Below are positions 1 to 9,306 of a DNA stretch of 64,000 bases, piece by piece. The translations under genes and the position numbers were made by a program. The stretch is from contig JAJCYM010000027.1 of NCBI GenBank assembly GCA_029262895.1, positions 62,001 to 126,000 of the forward strand, read 5' to 3'. Source of the DNA: Roseivirga sp. GTDB lineage: Bacteria > Bacteroidota > Bacteroidia > Cytophagales > Cyclobacteriaceae. The notes below the pieces were generated by a model. That model was given only the letters and a program-made list of their open reading frames with translations, did not search any database and had not been told where the DNA came from. The stretch's first letter is position 1; every line of letters starts with the position of its first letter.

Positions 1-1841
1 GCATGCAAATGAGAAAGGTTTACCAGGCCAATGGCATCCTCTTCAGACTGTAGGAACCTAAGCGCTTCGATCATGAACCGGATAAGATCATTGCTCCCGA
101 GCATCAACGAACGCTCAGAGACGAAAGGAATGCCGGCCTTCAACAAACAAGCAGCGATTTCTGGCATATCGCTATTCTTATTCACCAGCACCAAAAAGTC
201 ACTGGGGCCATATCCTTCTTTGATGTCATGATGTATGTTTTCAACCAGCAGATCTAAGGCCCGTTCACGCCAGCCTTTCTGACTTTCTTCATCGGGTTTA
301 AACAAAGCCACTTCAACATGACCTCCCTCTCCTCGCTTGGCTACTTGTTTGTGTCCTTCATAGGCACTCTTTATAAAAGCTGTATCATCAACGTGCTGAA
401 TCTTTTCAAGTGATTCGGGAAGTAATTCAAAGAAGGCATTATTGAAAGCAACAATACCCTGAAGACTTCTGTAGTTTTCTTCCAGATTCTTATAGGTAAT
501 TACCTCTCTGAAAGTGTGCAAATCCTGCCCGATTTGCTCAAGCAACAATCGCATATTCCCTCCACGAAATCTATATATGCTTTGCTTTACATCTCCGACA
601 ATAAGAACTTGATTTCCAGAAGCTAATGAATTTAAAATTAAAGGGAGCAGATTGTTCCATTGAAAGTTGGAAGTGTCTTGAAACTCATCGATAAGGATGT
701 GTTTAAAGAAGCTTCCTATTTTCTCGAATAGAAACGGTGCATCATCCTGCCTGACTATCTCGCGAATCAGCGCATTGTTGTCTGAAATAAGCATAATGTT
801 CTGCTCATCCCTGTAGTCTTTAAGGTTTGCATTCAAAGCCTCAAGCAGACCAAACGCATAGATATTTCGAAAAAGTGCCTGAGCCGTTCGATAGCTCCGC
901 TCATGCTTGTCCACGTAGTCCAGAATCTCCATGGCCAAATCCCCCAATCTGCCTCCGGCCAATTGATCCACCAGGGCTTCATTGTCCGCTTTCTTTTTGG
1001 CCCAACCCTGCTCACCACTGGCAGTTTTAATGAATCGACTACCAAGGTCGTAATTGCCTTTGGTGATTTTATAGAACGTATTGGCTGCTCCGGAAGCGCC
1101 ATAGCTAAAGTCATTTACCGTAAGTCCACTGTCTTCAATCAATCCTATGGCGTCATTGGCCAGTGCCTCCATTCCCTGCCTATAGAGTTTGATTACCTGC
1201 TTGAGTTCGGTCACCAGCTCTTTCAGCCTATCAAGACTGATATCCACCTTGCTAAAACCTTCCTGAAATTGCTCTTTGAAAAGGTTTCTGCCCAGATCCA
1301 GGATATTGCCTTCCACATTCCAGGACTTATCATTTTCTATTTGATCAAAGGTGTATTGCTCCAACCAAATGCGCAATTCCTTATTCTCTGATAAGCTGCG
1401 AAACAGTTGGGCCACGGCTTCATCAAGGGCAATGGCCGTATTCATTTCCAGCTCATAGCTCATAGGGAGGTCAAGCTCTCTGGCAAAGGACCTTACTACT
1501 CTGGAAAAAAAGCTATCTATCGTACTAATCTCAAAGCGACTGTAGTTATGGATAATAAGCTCATAAGCTTCATTTGCCCGGTATTTGAGCAAGTCTTCTG
1601 TTAGTTCTCCTTCAAATTCTAAGATCAATACCTCAAACATATCTCCCCGCTCCCCTTTAGCAATTTGCTGCAGGTTCTCCAGCACTCTCCTTTTCATCTC
1701 TTCAGTGGCCTTATTAGTAAAAGTGATGGCCAGGATATGCTGAAAATCTTTGGGTCTTCGAAGAATAAGTTTGAGGTACTCTTTGACGAGTGTAAATGTT
1801 TTGCCTGATCCGGCTGATGATTTGTAAATGGTGAGTGGCAC
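1..1841 (-). CDS. UvrD/RecB/AddA-family DNA helicase, N-terminal part (cut by window edge)
   Basis: An ATP-dependent superfamily 1A helicase, probably for recombination or repair. It reads on the minus strand from a GTG at 1841, so about 613 residues are visible and the C-terminus lies outside the window. Walker A (SSAGSGKT) is at residues 8-15, motif Ia (ITFTNKATEEMKRR) near 40, Walker B/motif II (IDEFQDT) near 385, motif III (GDVKQSIYRFRGG) near 417 and a motif IV region (ENYRSL) near 455. A stop lies 14 codons upstream of the GTG with no ATG between, which supports this start. The long insertion between motifs Ia and II is typical of AddA/RecB-like proteins. Whether a C-terminal nuclease domain follows cannot be seen. 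The family is certain, the subfamily is inferred. Confidence 0.9.
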   Translation of the reverse strand, partial: MPLTIYKSSAGSGKTFTLVKEYLKLILRRPKDFQHILAITFTNKATEEMKRRVLENLQQIAKGERGDMFEVLILEFEGELTEDLLKYRANEAYELIIHNYSRFEISTIDSFFSRVVRSFARELDLPMSYELEMNTAIALDEAVAQLFRSLSENKELRIWLEQYTFDQIENDKSWNVEGNILDLGRNLFKEQFQEGFSKVDISLDRLKELVTELKQVIKLYRQGMEALANDAIGLIEDSGLTVNDFSYGASGAANTFYKITKGNYDLGSRFIKTASGEQGWAKKKADNEALVDQLAGGRLGDLAMEILDYVDKHERSYRTAQALFRNIYAFGLLEALNANLKDYRDEQNIMLISDNNALIREIVRQDDAPFLFEKIGSFFKHILIDEFQDTSNFQWNNLLPLILNSLASGNQVLIVGDVKQSIYRFRGGNMRLLLEQIGQDLHTFREVITYKNLEENYRSLQGIVAFNNAFFELLPESLEKIQHVDDTAFIKSAYEGHKQVAKRGEGGHVEVALFKPDEESQKGWRERALDLLVENIHHDIKEGYGPSDFLVLVNKNSDMPEIAACLLKAGIPFVSERSLMLGSNDLIRFMIEALRFLQSEEDAIGLVNLSHLH

Positions 1842-1918
1842 TCGATTCTTTATTGGAAACTGAATTAAACCAATCGAATTGAGTTAGGAAAGAAAGCCTC
1901 TCTAAAAAACCAAAATCC

Positions 1919-4900
1919 TCACCTTAAAAGTCTTAGCGTTCCTCTGATGGTTTCTTGAAAAGGTACTCCATTCAAGTTGCCTGAGTAAAAGACCATATAG
2001 CTATACTTACCACTCGGAACATCTTTTCCGTTTAATGTTCCATCCCAACCCACAAAGATATCATCGCCAACATATACGATGGAGCCCCATTGATTAAACA
2101 CCTTGACATTATAATTCAGGTCACAATCAGTAACCGGTTTGAACTCGTCATTCTCACCATCTCCATTAGGACTGAAAGCGTTGGGAATAAATATTCTTGG
2201 AAAACGCTCAGTTACATCTACTGGCAAAGATGTCTCACAGCCGTTGGCATCAACAATTCTTACAGTATAGCTACCTCTTGAAAAATTCATCCCTTGTTGT
2301 ATGTCCTCCGAGCTATTATTGCTCCAAAAGAACTGATATGGTGCTGTACCGCCTTTAGCGTCTACAAAAGCTGTTCCGTTACTGGCATCAGGACAAATCG
2401 GTTGATTGATCAAAGTCTCGAGATCGGGTTCTAGTAATAGTGGCTCATTCACCACAAACTCCTGACTAGTTTGGCAACCATTGGCGTCCACAACGGAAAT
2501 TGAATAACTCCCTGCAGCGAGTCCAGTCACTAGGGGCGCTGGACTATTTCCGGAAATCACTCTTCCATTACCTGTGACCATGTAACTGTAATCGCCATTG
2601 CCATCACGGGTACCTCCTGCCATTGTCAGTAGCACCTCTCCATTTTCTTCCTGGAAACACCTGACAGGCAGTACATCCAAACCTGAAATGGCCAGAGTAG
2701 CTGGAGTGCCAACTGTGAAATTTACAAGAACTTCACAATCCAAAGCATCAAAAATTGAAGCCTCATAGGTGCCGGCCTCCAACTCATCAATAGTAAGGTC
2801 AGGAAGCGGATTGCCCATAAACTCAACGCGGTACCCCCCAGGTTTCCCCCCGGTTATACCAAAGTCTACCTTGCCATTTGAATCACCAAAACAGAGCACA
2901 TCAGTTACGTTACCCACCACATTTATCTCCGAATAGACCGTAATATTCACTACTTCCGAAAAACCTTCACAATCGGAAATTGCGGGGTTGAATTCCCTAT
3001 ACCATAATTGGCCGGGAATGCCCACACCATCCCATTGTATGGTAACTGCATTGCTCGCATTGGGTGTCAAAAAAGTACCGCCTATGACAAACCACTCATA
3101 TTCCGAACCAGCGGTTACGGGAGTAGAATATTCAACTGAATTAAAGTCTGTGAAGCAAACTTCTGCCGGTCCGGTAGGCAGAGCTGGCTCAAGTCGTTTA
3201 TTAATTTTCACGGGAAGTGTGATGGTTTCCCCAATGCAGCCCAGATAGTTCATTGGAGTTACGCTTATAGAGGCATTGTCATTGGCGGCACCCCAATCCA
3301 CTATGATCTGAGGTCCATTTCCACCACTGGTGATTGTTCCTCCAATTATAGCCCATTCATAAGTATTGTCTGCAGGTCCGGATATGGAGTATGTGACTCC
3401 TGATACATCCGGACAAACTGACCCTGGTCCTATAAAATCATTTGCTACCACATCAGTAATAGTTACAGAACGAGTTATTGATTCAGAAGTACCACAGGCT
3501 CCAGTGCCGCTTGAAGCGGTTAATACAATGTCGTAAACTCCTGCTTCTGCATAGGTGTGGGTAGCATTGAGTTCATTACCCGTAGAACCATCACCAAAAT
3601 CCCATTCAAAGGTGTCATATCTTGGCTCCTGTCCAGCTTCGGTGGCAAAGACTGCGGTAAAAACTGCTTCTGAATTAAGACAGCCTTCATCAATGATTAG
3701 CCCGATGGTTTCATCCACCCCCTCCACCTGTAAATTCAAATTGGCCAGGCTTGCTCCAGCCGCGTATCCAAAGGATTCAATTACCCCAAAACCATACACA
3801 TAACTTATAAATCCATCTGGGGCCGTGAGTGTATAGTTTTGATTTCCCGTCAGGCCAATTCTGGCATAAGACAATTCAGGATTGGAGGTCAAGGTATTCC
3901 AACTCGATTGACTAAGTGCTGCCCCTCCTGTAAGTGTAACAGAATTTCTTGAGCTTGTCTTGGTAATTATAGTGGTGTAGTAGTTGTTAATAACTGCGGA
4001 TTCAAGTGTATTGAAAGTGACCTGATTCAACAGTTGTTCATTTGGACTGACCATCAACATAAACGGGTCACCTGGGCTATTCTGATTTAAATTTACCTCA
4101 GCACATTGGCTTTTGCTATACTGAACAACCTGTATCGGTTTATCAGCCGAAATACTCGTAGCACTGCTTACATTGCCCTCGACAAAGGTTCCTGCTTCAA
4201 TAAGGCTGGCTTCAATAGTTCCCCCTCCATCGGTTGTAATTGTCAATTTTGTACTGGCTTCTGAAGCTATAATTCTGTATTCATCTCCATTAGAATTTCG
4301 GCCAAGGAATGGCACCAAGGTAAAATTCTTGCCCCAGGTATTTACCGGAAACATTTGCTCATAGAGGTGATCATTCGCTCCTCCACAATTGCCAATTCTT
4401 GTCCATTTATTTCCTCCAAATACGGCAAAATTCTTACATTCATTTGAATCATCGGAAGCCGATTTCACAAGACTTCCTGTCAAATCAGCCCGTGCCTGAA
4501 TTTGAATGGTCTCCCCTCGGTTGAGTGTTACAGTGAACGGGACACCTAAGACATTTCCATCTAACGTATTCTGGCTAGGTGTAATTTCTATTACGGTACC
4601 ATCCTCTGTGCCAACCACCAAGAATTCCGATTCAATATTATTTTGATTTGATTCTTCAAAATAGGCCGCCACTATATAGTCCTTACCCAATGTTGGTGTA
4701 GGAAGTATTACGGTCGCATCTGCACTCAGAGAGCGTTTATTAAACGCATACACACTTACATCTACATCTGAAACAATATGGATTCCCTGGAGTCTAACAT
4801 TGCCCGAGCCACTTGCCGCAAATTGGTTGTTGGTACTATTTGACACGACATATTTAAATGTTGATCCGGGAGTGATAGAAAAATTTTGGGTGCTGCCATT

Positions 4901-5089
4901 CTGGAGCACATTAATTGTACCGGTGGCGACCTCATTACTTGTAATAAATATTTCTAAAGATGAGGGTTGACCCCCATCTGCGTTTTGCATAAAACCCAGC
5001 CAAAAATCCGTGCCCTCGGTAGACACCTGTGCATAACTGGAGAAGCCTAAAAACAAGATAGCTGTTAAAGACAGCCATACCCTCCTCAT
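1919..5089 (-). CDS. Large secreted T9SS type B protein (IgGFc-binding-like, PKD and SprB-like repeats)
   Basis: A predicted surface or secreted adhesin-like protein of 1056 residues. The start chosen is the ATG at 5089, which gives a clean signal peptide (MRRVWLSLTAILFLGFSSYA). A longer frame runs upstream to 5161 but adds 24 residues before the signal. Domains in order: an IgGFc-binding-like beta region (about 25-445, beginning TEGTDFWLGF); a PKD domain with WDFGDGS near 498; two PKD-like modules each with a conserved Cys-Pro start; three SprB-like repeats (Cys-rich starts near 732, 813 and 901); and a gliding-motility-associated C-terminal domain from about 970 (IFIPNAFSPNGDGEND), the T9SS type B sorting signal. 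It is the downstream member of a tandem pair with the gene at 5445-8546. The ligand is unknown. Confidence 0.9.
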   Translation of the reverse strand: MRRVWLSLTAILFLGFSSYAQVSTEGTDFWLGFMQNADGGQPSSLEIFITSNEVATGTINVLQNGSTQNFSITPGSTFKYVVSNSTNNQFAASGSGNVRLQGIHIVSDVDVSVYAFNKRSLSADATVILPTPTLGKDYIVAAYFEESNQNNIESEFLVVGTEDGTVIEITPSQNTLDGNVLGVPFTVTLNRGETIQIQARADLTGSLVKSASDDSNECKNFAVFGGNKWTRIGNCGGANDHLYEQMFPVNTWGKNFTLVPFLGRNSNGDEYRIIASEASTKLTITTDGGGTIEASLIEAGTFVEGNVSSATSISADKPIQVVQYSKSQCAEVNLNQNSPGDPFMLMVSPNEQLLNQVTFNTLESAVINNYYTTIITKTSSRNSVTLTGGAALSQSSWNTLTSNPELSYARIGLTGNQNYTLTAPDGFISYVYGFGVIESFGYAAGASLANLNLQVEGVDETIGLIIDEGCLNSEAVFTAVFATEAGQEPRYDTFEWDFGDGSTGNELNATHTYAEAGVYDIVLTASSGTGACGTSESITRSVTITDVVANDFIGPGSVCPDVSGVTYSISGPADNTYEWAIIGGTITSGGNGPQIIVDWGAANDNASISVTPMNYLGCIGETITLPVKINKRLEPALPTGPAEVCFTDFNSVEYSTPVTAGSEYEWFVIGGTFLTPNASNAVTIQWDGVGIPGQLWYREFNPAISDCEGFSEVVNITVYSEINVVGNVTDVLCFGDSNGKVDFGITGGKPGGYRVEFMGNPLPDLTIDELEAGTYEASIFDALDCEVLVNFTVGTPATLAISGLDVLPVRCFQEENGEVLLTMAGGTRDGNGDYSYMVTGNGRVISGNSPAPLVTGLAAGSYSISVVDANGCQTSQEFVVNEPLLLEPDLETLINQPICPDASNGTAFVDAKGGTAPYQFFWSNNSSEDIQQGMNFSRGSYTVRIVDANGCETSLPVDVTERFPRIFIPNAFSPNGDGENDEFKPVTDCDLNYNVKVFNQWGSIVYVGDDIFVGWDGTLNGKDVPSGKYSYMVFYSGNLNGVPFQETIRGTLRLLR

Positions 5090-5356
5090 GAGCTGTGATT
5101 TTTGAACAAACAATTGAGACCTAATAAGCTTTAAAACTGCAAGAAGCCAAAAGGCTACCACAATTTAAGAGATATCTGTTTTGAGACTAAAATTCGGCTA
5201 AAAGGTTTAGACTTTTTTTGTCTGAATCAATACGTTTTCCGCATATGTGTTTTCAGGGAATTTGGATTATTTTGGCCTTATGCACTCCTGAATGTAGCTT
5301 AAAAAGTACATGCTTAAAAGATTGCTTGCAGATAGCTTTTTGACGCTACCCAACCC

Positions 5357-5374
5357 ATCACATACTTATGTGTG
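5357..5374. promoter_or_regulatory. Palindrome ACATACTTATGT upstream of the T9SS gene (candidate operator)
   Basis: The 17-mer ATCACATACTTATGTGT contains perfect 6-bp arms CACATA/TATGTG around CT. It lies 271 bp upstream of the ATG at 5089. It matches 16 of 17 bases of the site at 42274-42290 upstream of another T9SS-secreted protein. A related core ACATATATATGT is upstream of 8546. Function as an operator is inferred only from position and recurrence. Confidence 0.4.
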
Positions 5375-5444
5375 CTCATGGTGGTTTTTGATCCACAGCT
5401 GGCATCTCAACCTAGCTCGTATACAATGATAAAATTTGAAGCTG

Positions 5445-8400
5445 TTATCTGAATACCCGCACGGTGCCTTGGATGGTCTCTTCAAAGGGAACCCCGTTAA
5501 GAGTACCGCTATAGAATACCTTGTAGGAATAAACTCCGTCAGGAACGTTTTGACCTTCCAGGGTAGCATCCCAGCCATCTAGTATATCGTTGGTGGCAAA
5601 AATGACTGAACCCCATTTATTGAATACTTGCATACTATAAACAAGGTTGCAATCCGTAACGGCCATGAATTTGTCATTTTCTCCGTCACCATTGGGGCTA
5701 AAAGCATTGGGGATAAAAACACGCGGAAATCTTTCCTTAACATCTACATCAAGCGATGCTTCACAGCCATTAGCATCTATTATGGTCACAGTATACATGC
5801 CCTCTGAAAGGCCTGTAGCTTCAATACCCTGCTGCTGAGGTGAGGTATTCCAAAAGAATTGATAGGGCTGAGTGCCGCCTAGCGCATCGATGCTTACAGT
5901 TCCATCTGATGCTTGAGGGCAAATGGGCAGGTTAATGAGTTTTTCAAGGTCAGGCTCCAAAAGTGCGGGTTGGGCAACAAAGTAATTCGCAGAGGTTATA
6001 CAACCATTAGCATCGGTTATCTCAACAGAATAGTTTCCCGTAGGCAGACCAGTCATCCTGGCATCAGAAGACGTTCTATCAACAGCATTGTCATTGCCTA
6101 CATGATGATATGAGTATGGTGCCGTGCCGCCCTGAACCGTCAATAATACCTCACCATTTGACTCCTGAAAGCAACGAACATCTAAAACCTCCGGAGCACT
6201 TGTGACCTCCAGGACATCAGGATGGCCTACAACATATTCTCTTTGAATTTCGCAACCAAGCTCATCTGCTATTGTGACAGTATAGGTTCCCGAAGCCAAA
6301 CCAACAGGTGAGAGTGCGGTATCTCCATTGCTCCATAGAGCGGTATAGTTACTCCCTTTCCCACCGGAAACACTCAACGTTATACTTCCGTTGGCATCTC
6401 CATTACAGAGTGCATCATTGATTACTTCAGTAGGTATAATTTCAGAATAAATCGTCACGGCAAGCTTATCCGAAAACCCTTCACAATCCGATATATTAGG
6501 ATTGAACTCCCTGTACCACACTTCTCCTGCCCCTACTCCATCCCATTGAATGTCAACTGAGTTTTGCGCATTGCCATTCAGAATGGTGCCATTTGTAACA
6601 AACCATTCATACTCAGATCCAGCGGTTTGAGGAGTAGTATAAGTCACTGAACCAAAATCAAGAAAACATACCTCTGCCGCCCCTTGCGGATCTATAGGCT
6701 CAAGCCTCTTATTTATTTTAACATCGTATTGAAGTGTATCCGCAGCACATCCAATTGGGTTAGTCACTGCCAATTTAAGCCAGGCATCATCACGGGCAGC
6801 ACTCCAATCCACTTTAACACTTAATCCCGCATCTGAGCCATCAATCACTCCTCCAAAAACCACCCACTTATAAGTATTTTCGGTACTCCCGGTTACGGAA
6901 TACTCTACACCCTCAACATCTGGACAGACAGACACAGGACCCACAATATCTCCAGATCCTACCTCCGTCATTTCGAATTCTCTGGTGGTCACTTCAAAAT
7001 TACTGCAAGCCCCTGCTCCCTTCGAAGCTGTTAGCGTGATGGTATAGGTTCCAGGGTCAACAAAGGTGTAATTCACCTCTTTTCCTTCTGCTGTGCCTCC
7101 ATCACCAAAATCCCAATTAAAAGTATCAAAGCGGGGTTGCTCCCCAGCAGGGGTTTCAAAGAGCGCATCAAATGTGATAGGCGAATCTTCACAGCCTTGT
7201 TGTGCAACTATCCCAAGCTGCATATCTTCTCCCTCAATGTCCAAATTCAAGTTTTCCAGACTTGCTCCAGCAGAATAACCAAAGGATTCCGATGGCCCAT
7301 AGCCATATACATAAGCAATTACCCCATCAGAAGCAGTAATGGTATGTGAGCCTGCACTGATTTCAAGTTCTGCATATTTAAGATCAAGCTGTGGAAAGAA
7401 TTTATCAGAAACATTAACTCCATCTAGCATAATATCATCAGCCGCATCGGATACCGTGATTAAGGTCAGGTAATACTGGCTAATTTGCTGGACATTAAAT
7501 GCACTAAAAGTAGCCTGTTTTACCCTTTGCTCGCTAGGACTTAGCATAATCATAAAAGGGTCTGAGTTAACCACACCATCGCATTGAGTGCTTCGGCTAA
7601 ATTGGGCTACCTCCATGGGCTTGTCGGAGGAAATTGTTCTAATCCCATCAAGTGCCTTGTTTATGAAAACCTCTCCTCTGTTCAATGTAAAATCGGTTTG
7701 GCCTGAAATTGACACCGTGGTATTATCCTCAGCAGCGATAATTTTCAAAAAATCTCCTCCGTTTCGGGTTTGATAAGGGACGAACAAAAATTCTTTGCCC
7801 CACGTGGAAATAGGGAACATCTGCTCTAGTAAATGATCTCTATTACCACCGCAACCACCTACGTTTGTGAACTTATTGCCACCAAAAACCGCGATCTTTT
7901 TACAGGTACTCCCGGCTCCTGCAGGTGATATATTTCTCACATAGGTACCACTTAAATCTCCCTCCGATTTCAATTGAAGGGTTTCACCAGCGTTCAGCGT
8001 GATGGTTTGAATCTGACCTGCTGCTAAGCCTCCATGGGTGGCTGCACTGGGTGTATATTCTATTTCAGTATTATCCTCTGTAGCTACGATTAGTAACTCT
8101 GCCTCAAGAGAACCTGCAACCCGATCTCCCGGAGGTTCAACATGAGCTATGACGAAATACTCCTGACCTAATACATTTGTTGGTAAAATGACAGCCGCAT
8201 CTGCACTGAATCGCCTTTTATTCAAAGTATAGACTGTAATATCCTTGTCAGAAGTGACATGTATCCCCATACCGTGAACACCCTCAGTTGTCGGCATCAG
8301 GCTCAACGGAAGATCTACTCTTCCAGTGACATTGGGCTGAACCTCCACATCTAAGGTGAATCCTGCCAAAGGCGCTGAAATATTAACGGAAGCCCCTGTG

Positions 8401-8546
8401 CGCGAGCTGAGATAGAGTTCTATGCCCGATGCATTGTCATTCTCCATAAAGCCAAACCAAAAATCCTTTCCCTCTGTGGTGACCTGGGCGGCCAATTGGG
8501 AAACGCTGAAAAACAGCAATAGCAAGGTAGTCTTGAGTTTAAACAA
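5445..8546 (-). CDS. Large secreted T9SS type B protein, tandem paralogue (TTG start)
   Basis: A 1033-residue paralogue of the downstream gene with the same order of parts: signal peptide (FKLKTTLLLLFFSVSQLAA), IgGFc-binding-like region (to about 427), PKD domain with WDFGDGG near 479, PKD-like modules, SprB-like repeats near 715, 793 and 878, and a gliding-motility C-terminal domain from about 948 (VFIPNAFSPNGDGEND). Shared blocks such as TAGSEYEWFV and ISDCEGFS show a duplication. No ATG or GTG exists between the upstream in-frame stop and the signal peptide, so TTG at 8546 is the best start. It is probably exported through the Sec pathway and then T9SS. The 355-bp gap to the next gene suggests separate promoters. 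The ligand is unknown. Confidence 0.88.
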   Translation of the reverse strand: MFKLKTTLLLLFFSVSQLAAQVTTEGKDFWFGFMENDNASGIELYLSSRTGASVNISAPLAGFTLDVEVQPNVTGRVDLPLSLMPTTEGVHGMGIHVTSDKDITVYTLNKRRFSADAAVILPTNVLGQEYFVIAHVEPPGDRVAGSLEAELLIVATEDNTEIEYTPSAATHGGLAAGQIQTITLNAGETLQLKSEGDLSGTYVRNISPAGAGSTCKKIAVFGGNKFTNVGGCGGNRDHLLEQMFPISTWGKEFLFVPYQTRNGGDFLKIIAAEDNTTVSISGQTDFTLNRGEVFINKALDGIRTISSDKPMEVAQFSRSTQCDGVVNSDPFMIMLSPSEQRVKQATFSAFNVQQISQYYLTLITVSDAADDIMLDGVNVSDKFFPQLDLKYAELEISAGSHTITASDGVIAYVYGYGPSESFGYSAGASLENLNLDIEGEDMQLGIVAQQGCEDSPITFDALFETPAGEQPRFDTFNWDFGDGGTAEGKEVNYTFVDPGTYTITLTASKGAGACSNFEVTTREFEMTEVGSGDIVGPVSVCPDVEGVEYSVTGSTENTYKWVVFGGVIDGSDAGLSVKVDWSAARDDAWLKLAVTNPIGCAADTLQYDVKINKRLEPIDPQGAAEVCFLDFGSVTYTTPQTAGSEYEWFVTNGTILNGNAQNSVDIQWDGVGAGEVWYREFNPNISDCEGFSDKLAVTIYSEIIPTEVINDALCNGDANGSITLSVSGGKGSNYTALWSNGDTALSPVGLASGTYTVTIADELGCEIQREYVVGHPDVLEVTSAPEVLDVRCFQESNGEVLLTVQGGTAPYSYHHVGNDNAVDRTSSDARMTGLPTGNYSVEITDANGCITSANYFVAQPALLEPDLEKLINLPICPQASDGTVSIDALGGTQPYQFFWNTSPQQQGIEATGLSEGMYTVTIIDANGCEASLDVDVKERFPRVFIPNAFSPNGDGENDKFMAVTDCNLVYSMQVFNKWGSVIFATNDILDGWDATLEGQNVPDGVYSYKVFYSGTLNGVPFEETIQGTVRVFR

Positions 8547-8662
8547 ACTAGATTTACAGGTTTTAGAATTCGCGAATATAAATACTTGTCTGGTGAGTTT
8601 CTAATTAAAAAACTCAAGAAGGTGTTCAACCTTACCCTTGAACGAAAAAAATGTCCTAAGGA

Positions 8663-8674
8663 ACATATATATGT
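8663..8674. promoter_or_regulatory. Palindrome ACATATATATGT upstream of the T9SS gene (candidate operator)
   Basis: A perfect 12-bp palindrome, 117 bp upstream of the TTG start at 8546. It fits the pattern ACATAnnTATGT seen upstream of the two other T9SS-secreted proteins in this window. Regulatory role is inferred. Confidence 0.35.
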
Positions 8675-8792
8675 ATACGAAAATCTATACTGTGCCTTTT
8701 ACAAGGTCAATGTGAAGGTATTGTAGTTACACGATCTCCAGTCGATTTATGAATGCCAAAACAGATCGGAAAAAACCATATTAAGTAGCTCA

Positions 8793-8805
8793 TGACCACA
8801 GGTCA
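8793..8805. promoter_or_regulatory. Palindrome TGACC-ACA-GGTCA (candidate regulator site)
   Basis: Perfect 5-bp arms around a 3-bp spacer, lying between divergent genes: 112 bp upstream of the SSB-like gene and 247 bp upstream of the T9SS gene. No second copy was noticed. The protein that might bind it is unknown. Confidence 0.25.
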
Positions 8806-8916
8806 ATCAGCTCACGGATGGTTCAAAGAAATAATAGTCAAGATAAATGATATGATTTGCTATATCGGCTTGCTTGATAAATCAATAATCAGTTTTTTTG
8901 AGCAAAATTTGATGGC

Positions 8917-9303
8917 ATGGAAGTTAAAGGAAAAGTATTAGAGATTTTTGAGGTTCAGCAAGTGAGTGCATCCTTCAAAAAAAGGGAGTTTGTTTTGGAA
9001 TATGCAGATAATCCGCAATACCCCGAGTTCGTCAAATTTGAATTGATTCAAGATAAGTGCGATCTGCTTGATTCTTATCAGGTAGGCCAGGAAATCAATG
9101 TTTCATTTAACCTTAAAGGAAGAAAATGGGTCGATCCTAAAGGAGAAGCCAAGTATTTCAACTCTCTGCAAGCCTGGAGAATCAATCCAGCCGAAGCAGC
9201 TGCGTCACCCGCCCCGGCTGCAGGAAATACTGCACCAGCTCCTAAAGCAGGTGATGAGCCGGAATGGCTCAATTCAGATGACAGTGATGACCTGCCATTC
9301 TAG
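8917..9303 (+). CDS. DUF3127 protein with SSB-like architecture
   Basis: A 128-residue protein of the DUF3127 family. Residues 1 to about 90 are strand-rich and look like a compact OB-type barrel (GKVLEIFEVQQVSASFKKRE at the start, GQEINVSFNLKGRKW in the middle, YFNSLQAWRI at the end). A flexible Ala/Pro-rich linker follows (about 93-112), then an acidic tail (NSDDSDDLPF) whose last five residues DDLPF are at 124-128. This three-part layout and the D-D-hydrophobic-P-F tip are those of bacterial single-stranded-DNA-binding proteins, whose tip recruits repair and replication partners. The family assignment is good; an ssDNA-binding role is inference. The stop is 3 bp from the lhgO start, so the two are probably co-transcribed. 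Confidence 0.85.
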   Translation: MEVKGKVLEIFEVQQVSASFKKREFVLEYADNPQYPEFVKFELIQDKCDLLDSYQVGQEINVSFNLKGRKWVDPKGEAKYFNSLQAWRINPAEAAASPAPAAGNTAPAPKAGDEPEWLNSDDSDDLPF

Positions 9304-9306
9304 GAC

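Larger units (their letters stand above)
8547..8916. other. Divergent intergenic region (370 bp) between the T9SS gene and the SSB-like gene
   Basis: No convincing gene. It should hold the promoters of both divergent neighbours. Visible structures: TATATTCG on the minus strand at 8573-8580, one base from the TAnnTTTG core, 27 bp upstream of the TTG start; the palindrome ACATATATATGT at 8663-8674; and a second palindrome, TGACC-ACA-GGTCA, at 8793-8805. Confidence 0.6.

Noticed and set aside
5162-5300. The extended reading frame upstream of the T9SS gene at 5089.
   Set aside because: The extra 24 residues precede a perfect signal peptide and have no conserved features. The internal ATG at 5089 is the likely start.
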